Origin: JALYQB01 sp035640155
GTDB taxonomy: Bacteria > Actinomycetota > Actinomycetes > Mycobacteriales > Pseudonocardiaceae
Assembly: GCA_035640155.1 (NCBI GenBank)
Contig: DASQWR010000241.1
Location: forward strand, 1 to 15,121
Direction: 5' to 3'
DNA: 15,121 bases
The position numbers were made by a program, and so were the translations under genes. The notes beneath the pieces were generated by a model that made no database searches, was not told where the DNA came from, and was given only the letters and a program-made list of their open reading frames with translations. Positions 6,874-14,089 of the stretch are shown piece by piece (the stretch's first letter is position 1; each line of letters starts with the position of its first letter).

Positions 6874-8394
6874 TCACCGTACCCTGCTCTCCGCGGTCGA
6901 CGGCTCCGTGACCCGCAACTGGGACTTCCGTAGCTGGGACTTCCGCGCGCCATAGGCGAAGTACACCACCAGGCCCAGAACCATCCACCCGAGGAACCGC
7001 AGCCAGGTGGCGGCCGTCAGGCTCAGCATCAACCACAGGCAGGCGAGCACCGCGGCGATCGGCAGCCACGGCACCAGCGGCACCCGGAACGCGCGGGGCA
7101 GGTCGGGGCGGGTCCGGCGCAGCACGATGATGCCCACGGACACCAGCACGAACGCGAACAGCGTCCCGACGTTGACCAGCTCGGCGAGCGTGCCGAACTC
7201 CACCGTCGCCGCGAGAACGGCCACCAGCACGCCGACCCCGACGGTGATCCGCACCGGGGTGCCTCGGCTCCCGGTTGCGGACAGCCCACGGGGGATCAAC
7301 CCGTCCCGTGACATCGCGAGCAGCACCCGGGTCTGCCCGAGCAGCAGCACCATCACCACCGTCGTGAGACCCGCCAGGGCACCGATCGAGATCACTCCGG
7401 CCGCCCAGTCCACGCCCACCGCCGCGAACGCGGTTGCAAGCGTCGCCGAACCCTGATCGGTGGTGGCCAGCGCGGTGTACGGCTGCATTCCAGTCAGCAC
7501 CAGCGCCACGCCCACGTAGAGCAGGGTGACGATCGCGAGGGCGCCGAGGATGCCGCGGGGCAGGTCGCGCTGCGGGTTGCGCGTCTCCTCTGCGGTGGTG
7601 GCGATGACGTCGAAACCGATGAACGCGAAGAACACGATGGAGGCACCGGCGAAGAGCCCGAAAATGCCGTAGGTGCTCGTCTCGCCCCCGAGCAGCAGCG
7701 ACAGCAGCGACTGATCCAGGCCGCTCGCGGCTGCCAGCCCCTCGGCGGCCGGCGGGATGAACGGCGTGTAGTTCTCCGCGCTCACGTAGCCCAGCCCGAC
7801 GACGATCACCAGCAGCACCACCGCCACCTTGACCGCGGTGATCACCTGGCTGACCCGCGACGACAGCTTGGTGCCCAGCACCAGCAGCGTCGTCAGGGCG
7901 GCGACCAGCGCTGCGGCGCCCCAGTCGAGCGTCAGCGAGCCGAGCGGGAACGTCGTCGAGATGCCGAGCCCGGTCAGGCCGATCACCTCGGCGAGGTACT
8001 GCGACCAGCCCTTGGCGACCACCGCGGCGGCGAGGGAGAACTCCAGCACCAGGTCCCACCCGATGATCCAGGCGATGAGCTCGCCGAACGTGGCGTAGGA
8101 GTAGGTGTACGCGCTGCCCGCGACCGGCACCGTCGAGGCGAACTCGACGTAGCACAACCCGGCCAGCGCGCAGGCGATCGCGGCGAGCACGAAGGACAGC
8201 GACACGGCCGGCCCGGAGACGTCACCGGCCGTGCTGGCGGCGAGGGTGAAGATGCCGGCGCCGACGCAGACCGCGACACCGAACACCGTGAGGTCCCACG
8301 CGCTCAGGTCCTTGCGGAGCCGGCTCCTGGGCGTGTCGGTGTCCGCGATGGACTGCTCGATCGACTTCGTCCGCCACAACCCGCTGCCCGCCAC
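6874..8394 (-). CDS. APC superfamily cationic amino-acid-type permease
   Basis: This is a polytopic inner-membrane transporter of the amino acid-polyamine-organocation superfamily, nearest to the cationic amino acid transporter (CAT/YhdG-type) group. It has about 12 or more hydrophobic segments. The first carries VGAGIF, the unwound substrate-binding turn typical of APC TM1. The TM6 region has FFAFIGFDVIATTAEETRNP, a strong CAT-family signature. The N-terminal WRTKSIEQSI is also typical of this group. Substrate cannot be told; lysine, arginine or another amino acid is possible. Start choice: AGGAGGTG at 8401-8408 is a perfect ribosome site 8 nt before the GTG at 8392-8394 (506 aa). A GTG at 8401-8403 overlaps that site and is less likely. 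The tail contains a duplicated KSQLR. Mycobacteria carry a similar permease in the same neighbourhood. Confidence 0.88.
   Translation of the reverse strand: MAGSGLWRTKSIEQSIADTDTPRSRLRKDLSAWDLTVFGVAVCVGAGIFTLAASTAGDVSGPAVSLSFVLAAIACALAGLCYVEFASTVPVAGSAYTYSYATFGELIAWIIGWDLVLEFSLAAAVVAKGWSQYLAEVIGLTGLGISTTFPLGSLTLDWGAAALVAALTTLLVLGTKLSSRVSQVITAVKVAVVLLVIVVGLGYVSAENYTPFIPPAAEGLAAASGLDQSLLSLLLGGETSTYGIFGLFAGASIVFFAFIGFDVIATTAEETRNPQRDLPRGILGALAIVTLLYVGVALVLTGMQPYTALATTDQGSATLATAFAAVGVDWAAGVISIGALAGLTTVVMVLLLGQTRVLLAMSRDGLIPRGLSATGSRGTPVRITVGVGVLVAVLAATVEFGTLAELVNVGTLFAFVLVSVGIIVLRRTRPDLPRAFRVPLVPWLPIAAVLACLWLMLSLTAATWLRFLGWMVLGLVVYFAYGARKSQLRKSQLRVTEPSTAESRVR
6876..6881 (-). promoter_or_regulatory. 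ahcY: Candidate -10 element for ahcY
   Basis: TACGGT on the minus strand fits the actinobacterial TANNNT -10 pattern. It lies at the very end of the permease gene and would give an ahcY leader of about 50 nt holding the hairpins described above. No convincing -35 box is visible 16-18 bp upstream. It is a weak call based on position and the -10 pattern only. Confidence 0.25.
6919..6948. repeat. 15-bp tandem duplication in permease tail
   Basis: Two 15-bp units (ctgggacttccgtag and ctgggacttccgcgc) lie side by side and differ only in their last bases. On the coding strand they add the duplicated pentapeptide KSQLR-KSQLR to the cytoplasmic C-terminal tail of the permease, just after the last membrane segment. 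The frame is kept. Confidence 0.8.
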
Positions 8395-8445
8395 GGCCCC
8401 CACCTCCTCGCCGAGGTAGATCGTTCGTCAGATCATGTCGTTCGG

Positions 8446-9369
8446 TCAGGTCACGTCGACCGCGGAGCGGTCCAGGTCGGGCTCCAGGTAGATCATCCGG
8501 ACGGCCGGGACCGCGGCCCGCACGCGTGCCTCGGCCTCGTCGATCGCGCCGGCGACCTCGGCGGTGGACCGCGATCCGCGGACCGCGATCTTCGCGGCCA
8601 CCAGCAGCTCGTCCGGTCCGACGTACTGTGTCTTGACGTGGATGACGCGCTCGACCGCGCCGCCGCTCAGGGCCTCCCTGATCGCCCGCAGCTCGGCCGG
8701 CCCGGAGCCCTCGCCGATCAGCAGGCTCTTCATCTCCACGATCAGGATGATGGCGATGACGCCGAGCAGGATGCCGATGCAGATCGTGCCGATCCCGTCC
8801 CAGACCGCGTCGCCGGTGAGCACCGACAGGCCGACGCCGCCGAGCGCCAGGATGAGCCCGAACAGCGCGCCGGCGTCTTCCAGCAACACCACCGGCAGCT
8901 CCGGGGTCTTGGCCTGCCGGATGAACTGCACCCAGGTGGCGTCTCCCTTCGCCTTGAGGGATTCCACGACCGCGGTGCGGAAGCTGTAGGTCTCCAGTGC
9001 GATGGCGACCAGCAGAATGATCACTGCTATGTAGGCGGTGGTCAGCGGCTCCGGCTCCTGGATCTTGTGGATGCCCTCGTAGATCGCGAACATCGAGCCG
9101 AGGGTGAACAGCACGAGCGCGACGATGAACGAGTAGAAGTAGCGGTCGCGCCCGTAGCCGAACGGGTGCTCGTCGGTGGCGTCGCGCTTCGACGTCTTCA
9201 TACCCAGCAGCAACAGCCCCTGGTTCGACGTGTCCGCCACCGAGTGCACCGACTCGGCGATCATCGACGAGGAGCCGGTGATCAGGAATCCGATGAACTT
9301 GGCGATGGCGATCCCGGCGTTGGCGAACAACGCGGCGAGGATCGCCTTCCTGCCGCCTCCTGCTGCCAC
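8446..9369 (-). CDS. Cation diffusion facilitator family transporter (SLC30A9-like)
   Basis: This predicted 307-residue inner-membrane protein would export divalent metal (zinc, iron or similar) in exchange for protons. It has about six membrane helices followed by a small C-terminal cytoplasmic domain (about 218-300). TM2 carries MIAESVHSVADTSNQ with metal ligands H42 and D46. The loop DEHPFGYGRDRYF (66-78) and the block KTPELPVVLLEDAGALFG are hallmarks of the SLC30A9/ZnT9-like branch. In this branch the usual TM5 HxxxD pair is replaced by an acidic pair, here E164-D165. The start is GTG with AAGGAGG (9376-9382) 6 nt upstream, a strong site. The gene begins 48 bp after the manA stop, next to a 15-bp repeat array. 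Metal specificity cannot be read from sequence. Confidence 0.9.
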   Translation of the reverse strand: MAAGGGRKAILAALFANAGIAIAKFIGFLITGSSSMIAESVHSVADTSNQGLLLLGMKTSKRDATDEHPFGYGRDRYFYSFIVALVLFTLGSMFAIYEGIHKIQEPEPLTTAYIAVIILLVAIALETYSFRTAVVESLKAKGDATWVQFIRQAKTPELPVVLLEDAGALFGLILALGGVGLSVLTGDAVWDGIGTICIGILLGVIAIILIVEMKSLLIGEGSGPAELRAIREALSGGAVERVIHVKTQYVGPDELLVAAKIAVRGSRSTAEVAGAIDEAEARVRAAVPAVRMIYLEPDLDRSAVDVT

Positions 9370-9388
9370 CGTGGCCCTCCTTGAACGT

Positions 9389-9455
9389 CGGTCCCTGAAC
9401 AGTTGGTCACCGAACAGTCACCGAACAGTCGGTCCCCGAACAGCGGTCACTGAAG
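9389..9455. repeat. 15-bp degenerate tandem repeat spanning manA 3' end and CDF upstream region
   Basis: Five units follow one another: 9389-9403, 9404-9418, a shortened 11-bp copy 9419-9429, 9430-9443 and 9444-9455. The common core is GGTCnCnGAACAG. The manA stop codon (9418-9420) lies inside the array, so part encodes the last ManA residues and part is upstream of the CDF gene. Inside it GTCAC occurs at 9406, 9417 and 9446; the first two are 11 bp apart, one helical turn. Its role is unknown. Confidence 0.8.
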
Positions 9456-10716
9456 CTGGTCGTCGTGGCCGCAGGGAGCCTACGGGCTGATCACCGCGCG
9501 GTCCCAGGCTCGCCCGGAACAGCTGCACCGGACCCGCCCGCGGGCCCACGGCGACGTCCCGGTCCGCGGCGGCGAGCCACACCGACGTCCCGCGGGCCAG
9601 CGGCAGGACCCCACCGTCGTCGGTGCGGACGTCCGCGGTGCCCGCGGTGCACAGCAGGATCTGCGGCCCGCATCCGGCGAGACGGACCGACGCCAGGTCG
9701 CCGGCAGGCCAGTCCAGCCGGGACAACGCGAACTCCGGGGCGGGCGCGTCGTAGGCCGTTTCCCGCGGCCAACCCTGCCTCCCCCGCTGCACCGGCAGGT
9801 CGCCGTGGGCGAAGTCGAGCACCCGCAGCAGCTCGGGCACGTCGACGTGCTTGGGGGTCAGGCCCCCGCGCAGCACGTTGTCCGAGTTGGCCATGATCTC
9901 CACCGCAGTGCCTCGCAGGTAGGCGTGCAGCTTTCCGGCCGGCAGGTACAGCGCCTCGCCCGGAGCCAGCACGATGTGGTTGAGCAGCGCGGAGGCGAGC
10001 ACCCCGGCATCGCGCGGGTGCACCTCGGCCAGCTGCAGGACGGTGCGGCACTCGGGAGCGAACGGGCCGGGTGCCTGCAGCAGGCCGATGCAGCCGTCGA
10101 GCAGCGGGGGCAGCAGCGCGTCGATCGCGGGCTGCGGCAGCGTGATCCAGGTGGTGAACAACGCGCGCAGCCCGTCGGCGTCCGGCTGGCCGGCGAGCAG
10201 CTCCCGGTAGGGCGCCAGCTGGGGCACGTTCAGCGCGGTGAGCAGCTCCACGGTGCGCCCCACCTCCCGGAAGCCGGCCAGCGCGTGGAACTCGGTGAGC
10301 GCGCACACGAGCTCGGGCTTGTGGTGCGGGTCGGGATAGTTGCGCTCGGGTGCCCCGCGCGCGATGCCCAGCGCCTCCTCGCGGGCGAACCCCTCGGCGG
10401 CCTGCTGCGCCGACGGATGTGCCTGCAAGCTCAGCGACTCGTCCGCGGCGAGCACTTTGAGCAGGAACGGCAACCGGTGGCCCCAGCGTCGGAGGCAGCC
10501 GGCCCCGAGCTCACGCTCCGGGTCCTGCTGGAGGGCCGCGAGCAGCGAGGTCCGGGCGCCGTCGCGCCCGAGGAGCATCGACGGATCGGCCGGGTGCGCA
10601 CCCAGCCACAGCTCGGCCTGCGGGTGCGGCGCCGGTACCGGCGCGCCGAGCAGCTCCGCGATCGCCGTGCGAGATCCCCACACGTAGTGCCGGACGGCGC
10701 CCTGCAACAGTTCCAT
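9418..10716 (-). CDS. manA: Mannose-6-phosphate isomerase, class I
   Basis: The enzyme interconverts fructose-6-phosphate and mannose-6-phosphate, the entry to GDP-mannose for mannosylated lipids and glycans. The 432-residue protein is a zinc-dependent type I isomerase. The metal ligands are Q98 and H100 (LSLQAHP), E135 (HHKPEL) and H264 (GKLHAYL). The catalytic-site block ANSDNVLRGGLTPKHVD (276-292) carries Arg283. Start: the ATG at 10714-10716 is preceded by AGGAG (10724-10728) at 7 nt, which overlaps the stop of the upstream SIS gene. A farther start would overlap that gene and is unlikely. The normal fold ends near RASLG; about 27 further residues, rich in Arg and Pro, run into the 15-bp repeat array and look like a non-conserved tail gained by a shifted stop. 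Confidence 0.95.
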   Translation of the reverse strand: MELLQGAVRHYVWGSRTAIAELLGAPVPAPHPQAELWLGAHPADPSMLLGRDGARTSLLAALQQDPERELGAGCLRRWGHRLPFLLKVLAADESLSLQAHPSAQQAAEGFAREEALGIARGAPERNYPDPHHKPELVCALTEFHALAGFREVGRTVELLTALNVPQLAPYRELLAGQPDADGLRALFTTWITLPQPAIDALLPPLLDGCIGLLQAPGPFAPECRTVLQLAEVHPRDAGVLASALLNHIVLAPGEALYLPAGKLHAYLRGTAVEIMANSDNVLRGGLTPKHVDVPELLRVLDFAHGDLPVQRGRQGWPRETAYDAPAPEFALSRLDWPAGDLASVRLAGCGPQILLCTAGTADVRTDDGGVLPLARGTSVWLAAADRDVAVGPRAGPVQLFRASLGPRGDQPVGSLRPRRPASVTAVRGPTVR

Positions 10717-10726
10717 TGCCGTTCTC

Positions 10727-11857
10727 CTACCGAAACAGACCCACGCCGCCGAAAGCGCTCCCACCGAGGACACCGGAGCCGAGCCCGAGGTAGAGCGCCG
10801 CCAGGTCGAAGCGCAGCGCGAGCACCGCCACCGCGGAGGCGGCGGCCGCCGGGTCCGTCGCCGCCACCATCAGCTCCTCGTCGGCGGTCACCGGATCGGC
10901 ACCGGGCAGCGCGTCCACCGCAGCTCGCCGGGCCGCCCCGGACCTGGGATCGGTTTCGACGCTCAGCAGCATCGGCCGCACCGCCGGAAGCCCGCCGGAC
11001 GGTTCCTCCTCGAGGTAGGGATCGTGGAACACGTCTGGTTCGGCGGATCCCCGGGCAGCCACCACCCGCAGCGCCGGCAGCGCCGCCGCCTCGTGCCACC
11101 CCGCGGCGTGGGCGACCACTCCCGCGTGCGCGGCCAGCGCCGTCGCCGCGTGGGCGGCCACCGCGGTGGCCACCGTATCGGTGCCCCACAGCAGCGGCGT
11201 CCGGCCGACCATCCGCAGGGTCAGCGACTTCGCCGGGTTGACGAACGACTCGTGACCGGGGTGGCAGCGCTCGGCCTCGCTGTCGAGCTCCCCAGCCAAC
11301 GCGTCGAGGTCGACGCGAAGCAGACCCAGCGCGTCGAGCAGCAGCAGACCCGCGGCCAGCGCCCGAGGCAGCACCAGCCCGGGCGGGACGTCGATGCGCG
11401 GCGCGAGCAGCACCGACCGCCCCGCGGCGGCAGCGGCCACCGGACCGTCGGGGGGAGCGGTGAGCACCACCTGCGCGCCCCGCCGGAGCGCCCGGTCCAC
11501 CCCGACGGCCAGCTCCTGGTCTCCCGGGTCGGCGGTGTGCGCGAGCACCACGTCCAGCGCCCCAGTCCAGGACGGCACCGCTTCGCACCTCACCACCGGT
11601 ACCGGGCAAGAGGGTCCGAGCAGCGCGACGAGCAGCGGCGCGGCCGCGGCGGTAGCGCCGGGCCGGGTGACCAGGACCAGTGCCCGGGGTCGCTCGCCGG
11701 TGAGCCGATCCAGGCCGGCGTCGGTCGCGGCTCCGGCGGTGGAGCGCACCTGGGCACCTGCCGAGGCTGCGGCCCGGAGCAGGCCCGAGACGTCTACCGC
11801 GGCGAGCCCGTCGGGATCGTCGAGCAACCCGTAGTCGAACACCCGGTCCTCGGTCAC
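10727..11857 (-). CDS. SIS-domain protein, TobH-like (phosphoglucose/phosphomannose isomerase-like)
   Basis: This 376-residue protein matches the actinobacterial family found between manA and manB in mycobacteria (Rv3256c type, sometimes called TobH). It resembles bifunctional phosphoglucose/phosphomannose isomerases: an N-terminal sugar-isomerase region (about 25-170) and a C-terminal isomerase-like region (about 205-370). The family-typical opening is FDYGLLDDPDGLAAVD (7-22); another conserved block is ESFVNPAKSLTLRMVGRTPL. I cannot confirm that the catalytic residues of the archaeal enzymes are all present, so activity is open; a sugar-phosphate binding or regulatory role is equally possible. 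The GTG start sits just 3' of the Trm112-like stop. It ends with TAG that is part of the manA ribosome site, so the genes are surely cotranscribed. Confidence 0.82.
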   Translation of the reverse strand: MTEDRVFDYGLLDDPDGLAAVDVSGLLRAAASAGAQVRSTAGAATDAGLDRLTGERPRALVLVTRPGATAAAAPLLVALLGPSCPVPVVRCEAVPSWTGALDVVLAHTADPGDQELAVGVDRALRRGAQVVLTAPPDGPVAAAAAGRSVLLAPRIDVPPGLVLPRALAAGLLLLDALGLLRVDLDALAGELDSEAERCHPGHESFVNPAKSLTLRMVGRTPLLWGTDTVATAVAAHAATALAAHAGVVAHAAGWHEAAALPALRVVAARGSAEPDVFHDPYLEEEPSGGLPAVRPMLLSVETDPRSGAARRAAVDALPGADPVTADEELMVAATDPAAAASAVAVLALRFDLAALYLGLGSGVLGGSAFGGVGLFR

Positions 11858-11861
11858 GAGG

Positions 11862-12140
11862 TCACCGCTTCCCGCTGAGCCCGCTGCCGCCGTCTGCGGT
11901 GTCGGTGTCGCCGTCTGCGGTGTCGGTGTCGGCAGCCTCGCCGGCCGGCCCGGTGCCCGGCAACACCTCGTCGAGCAGCAGCACGGGGATGCCGTCGGTC
12001 ACCGGAAAACTCCGCCCGCACCCGGTGCAGGTGAGCGCCTCCGCGTCCGGGTCCGACGCGGTGCCCGCCCGCAGCTCGGCGTGCTGCGGGCAGGGGCAGG
12101 CCAGGATCTCCATCAGCTGAGGGTCCAGGTGCACGGCCAT
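11862..12140 (-). CDS. Trm112-like small zinc-binding protein
   Basis: This 92-residue protein belongs to the Trm112/UPF0434 family. Members bind zinc and in eukaryotes and archaea activate methyltransferases; the role of bacterial members is poorly defined. The family opening LMEILACPCPQHAEL holds CPC, and CTGCGRSFPVTDGIPVLL holds CxxC followed by the typical DGIPVLL strand. Start: the ATG at 12138-12140 has GAGGAGG (12150-12156) 9 nt upstream. An ATG at 12147-12149 directly touches that site and is less likely. The last 25 or so residues are acidic and repetitive (DTDTADG twice), unlike the family core, and are encoded by a 21-bp duplication. It lies 36 bp after manB and 4 bp before the SIS gene start. 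Confidence 0.85.
   Translation of the reverse strand: MAVHLDPQLMEILACPCPQHAELRAGTASDPDAEALTCTGCGRSFPVTDGIPVLLLDEVLPGTGPAGEAADTDTADGDTDTADGGSGLSGKR
11889..11930. repeat. Perfect 21-bp tandem duplication in the Trm112-like gene
   Basis: Two identical 21-bp units lie at 11889-11909 and 11910-11930. On the coding strand they encode the heptapeptide DTDTADG twice in the acidic C-terminal tail. The perfect identity suggests a recent slippage event or ongoing copy-number change. The frame is preserved. Confidence 0.92.
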
Positions 12141-12176
12141 CCTCGCCATCCTCCTCGGATCGGGTGGGTTCGACAG

Positions 12177-13559
12177 CTATCCGGAGGTGCGGATCAGGGC
12201 GAGCACTTCGTCCCGCAGCGCTGCGACCTCGGAGTCGCTGCGCGCCTCCACGTTGAGCCGCAGCAGGGGCTCGGTGTTCGACGGCCGCAGGTTGAACCAC
12301 GAGCTGCCGTCGAGCTGAACGGTGAGCCCGTCCACCTCGTCGGTCCGGACGCCGTCCCGGTCGGCGAAGTGCTTGCGCACCGCGTCCATCCTGCCCTGCT
12401 GGTCGTCGACCGTGGAGTTGATCTCTCCGGATGCGGAGTACCTGCTGAACTCGGCCATCAGCTCGGACAGCGCGGCGTCCTGCGAGCCGAGCGCGGCCAG
12501 CACGTGCAGCGCCGCGAGCATCCCGGAGTCCGCCCGCCAGAAGTCGCGGAAGTAGTAGTGCGCGGAATGCTCCCCGCCGAAGATCGCGCCGGTCTCGGCC
12601 ATCGTCTGCTTGATGAAGGAGTGCCCGACGCGAGTGCGAATCGGCTTGCCCCCGTGCTCGCTGACGATCTCGGGTACGGCCTGTGACGTGATCAGGTTGT
12701 GGATCACCGCAGCTTCCCCCTCTCCGTTGGCCCGGGCCTTGGCGAGCTCCCGGGTGGCGACCAGCGCGGTGATCGCACTCGGGCTCACCGGTTTCCCCCG
12801 CTCGTCCACCACGAAACAGCGGTCGGCGTCGCCGTCGAACGCCAGGCCGAGATCCGCGCCGTGCTCACCGACAGCGGCTTGCAGGTCGACCAGGTTCGCC
12901 GGGTCGAGCGGGTTGGCCTCGTGGTTGGGAAAGGTGCCGTCGAGCTCGAAGTACAGCGGCGTGAGGACCAGCGGCAGCCCGTCGAACACCGCGGGGACGG
13001 TGTGCCCGGCCATCCCGTTGCCGGCGTCGACGACCACCCGCAGCTCCCGGCTACCGGAGATGTCCACCAGGTTGCGCAGGTACTCGGCGTACCTGGCCAG
13101 CATGTCCTGCTCGGTGACGGTGCCGCCGCCGGGACCCGCGCCCACCCCGCGCTCCACGGCGGCGCGGATCTCGTCCAGGCCGCTCTCCTGTCCCACCGGC
13201 GTCGCACCGGCCCGGCACAGCTTGATCCCGTTGTAGCGCGCCGGGTTGTGGCTGGCGGTGAACATCGCCCCGGGCTGGTCGAGGTGGCCGGAGGCGAAGT
13301 AGAGCATGTCGGTGCTGGCCAGCCCGATCGAGACGACGTCGACACCGCGACCGGTGACGCCGTCGGTGAACGCGGCCGCAAGGCCGGGTGACGAGCTGCG
13401 CATGTCGTGGCCCACCACGACCGAACCCGCCCCGTCGGACCCGTCCCCGACGAGATCGGCGAACGCCGCTCCGATGTCCCGCACGACTGCCTCGTCGAGC
13501 TGCTCACCGACCACACCGCGGATGTCGTAAGCCTTGACGATGGCGGACAGATCCCGCAT
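12177..13559 (-). CDS. manB: Phosphomannomutase/phosphoglucomutase
   Basis: This cytoplasmic enzyme converts mannose-6-phosphate to mannose-1-phosphate, the precursor of GDP-mannose; many relatives also act on glucose phosphates. The 460 residues show all four domains of the alpha-D-phosphohexomutase family: the phosphoserine loop TASHNP with Ser103, the Mg-binding loop DGDADR with D242, D244 and D246, the sugar-binding loop GGEHSAHYYF (328-337), and the phosphate-binding loop RPSNTEP (425-431). Start: ATG at 13557-13559, because the family N-terminus begins MRDLSAIVKAYDIRGVVG and AGGGG (13565-13569) lies 5 nt upstream. An upstream extension would run antisense-like through the DUF3499 region with no family similarity. 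It is followed closely by the Trm112-like, SIS and manA genes. Confidence 0.96.
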   Translation of the reverse strand: MRDLSAIVKAYDIRGVVGEQLDEAVVRDIGAAFADLVGDGSDGAGSVVVGHDMRSSSPGLAAAFTDGVTGRGVDVVSIGLASTDMLYFASGHLDQPGAMFTASHNPARYNGIKLCRAGATPVGQESGLDEIRAAVERGVGAGPGGGTVTEQDMLARYAEYLRNLVDISGSRELRVVVDAGNGMAGHTVPAVFDGLPLVLTPLYFELDGTFPNHEANPLDPANLVDLQAAVGEHGADLGLAFDGDADRCFVVDERGKPVSPSAITALVATRELAKARANGEGEAAVIHNLITSQAVPEIVSEHGGKPIRTRVGHSFIKQTMAETGAIFGGEHSAHYYFRDFWRADSGMLAALHVLAALGSQDAALSELMAEFSRYSASGEINSTVDDQQGRMDAVRKHFADRDGVRTDEVDGLTVQLDGSSWFNLRPSNTEPLLRLNVEARSDSEVAALRDEVLALIRTSG

Positions 13560-13598
13560 CCCTACCCCTGTTCGGCGTCGGCGGCACTCCTGGTCGCG

Positions 13599-13604
13599 AG
13601 GGTA
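13599..13604 (-). promoter_or_regulatory. manB: Candidate -10 element for manB
   Basis: The 79-bp gap 13560-13638 between the DUF3499 stop and manB contains TACCCT on the minus strand, a TANNNT -10 match that would give a leader of about 30-35 nt. No good -35 is seen. manB may instead be read through from DUF3499. Confidence 0.28.
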
Positions 13605-13638
13605 TCGGTTCCGGAGCCGCACCGGCGTCGTGCGCGCG

Positions 13639-14016
13639 TCACCGCTCGTCGGGGTCGGGCAGCACCCGCAGGTGGCCCCGGCCGCCGGACCCGGAACCGG
13701 CTCCCGCCGGGACGGGATCCACCGGGCGCTCGGCCCGGCCCGCCTCGCGCACGGCCTCAGCCAACGCGGTGAGATCGTCCACGGACGGTTCCGGTTCGGC
13801 GAACTCACCCTCGTGGCGCACCACGTCCCAACCGCGCGGCGCGGTCAGCCGCAGCGCGTGCCGCTCGCACAGGTCGTAGGAGTGCGGCTCGGCGCAGGTG
13901 GCCAGCGGACCCACCACGGCGGTGGAGTCTGCGTAGACATAGGTGAGCGTGGCCACGGCCGGGTTGATGCACCCGGTCCTCGAGCACCGTCTCACCTTTC
14001 GCACGACGTGGACCAT
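13639..14016 (-). CDS. DUF3499 family protein, small zinc-ribbon-like
   Basis: This 125-residue protein belongs to an actinobacteria-specific family of unknown function, equivalent to Rv3258c upstream of manB in mycobacteria. The conserved core is CSRTGCINPAVATLTYVYAD (11-30), the segment STAVVGPLA and AEPHSYDLCERHALRLTAPRGW. C11-x4-C16 and C50-x2-H53 could form a zinc site. The C-terminal 25 residues are low-complexity Gly/Pro/Arg. Start: ATG at 14014-14016, because family similarity begins a few residues later and a G-rich stretch lies upstream; GTG codons at 14004 and 13995 are alternatives. It is divergent from the zincin-like gene and conserved next to it. No function can be assigned. 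Confidence 0.88.
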   Translation of the reverse strand: MVHVVRKVRRCSRTGCINPAVATLTYVYADSTAVVGPLATCAEPHSYDLCERHALRLTAPRGWDVVRHEGEFAEPEPSVDDLTALAEAVREAGRAERPVDPVPAGAGSGSGGRGHLRVLPDPDER

Positions 14017-14075
14017 AGCGCGCCCCACCGGCTGCGGCGGGGAAGGCACGCGGGAAGTTCGGTGCGCGCCGCGGG

Positions 14076-14081
14076 TACCCT
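14076..14081 (+). promoter_or_regulatory. Candidate -10 element for the zincin-like gene or its leader peptide
   Basis: TACCCT inside GGGTACCCTTG fits the TANNNT pattern. Transcription would start about 7-9 nt downstream, that is at or just before the ATG at 14090, making the message leaderless. The rest of the divergent region 14017-14127 shows no clear -35 or operator. Confidence 0.35.
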
Positions 14082-14089
14082 TGCTGGCG

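Noticed and set aside
5500..6933. A 477-codon plus-strand open frame antisense to ahcY
   Set aside because: It is a GC-bias shadow: the opposite strand encodes a complete SAH hydrolase with every motif in place.
8421..8449. Direct repeat TCGTTCG-TCAG with 17-bp period between the CDF and permease genes
   Set aside because: It is short, overlaps the CDF stop codon, and nothing else supports an operator there.
13560..13808. An 83-codon N-terminal extension of manB
   Set aside because: It overlaps the DUF3499 gene on the same strand in another frame and lacks family similarity; the ATG at 13559 begins the conserved N-terminus.
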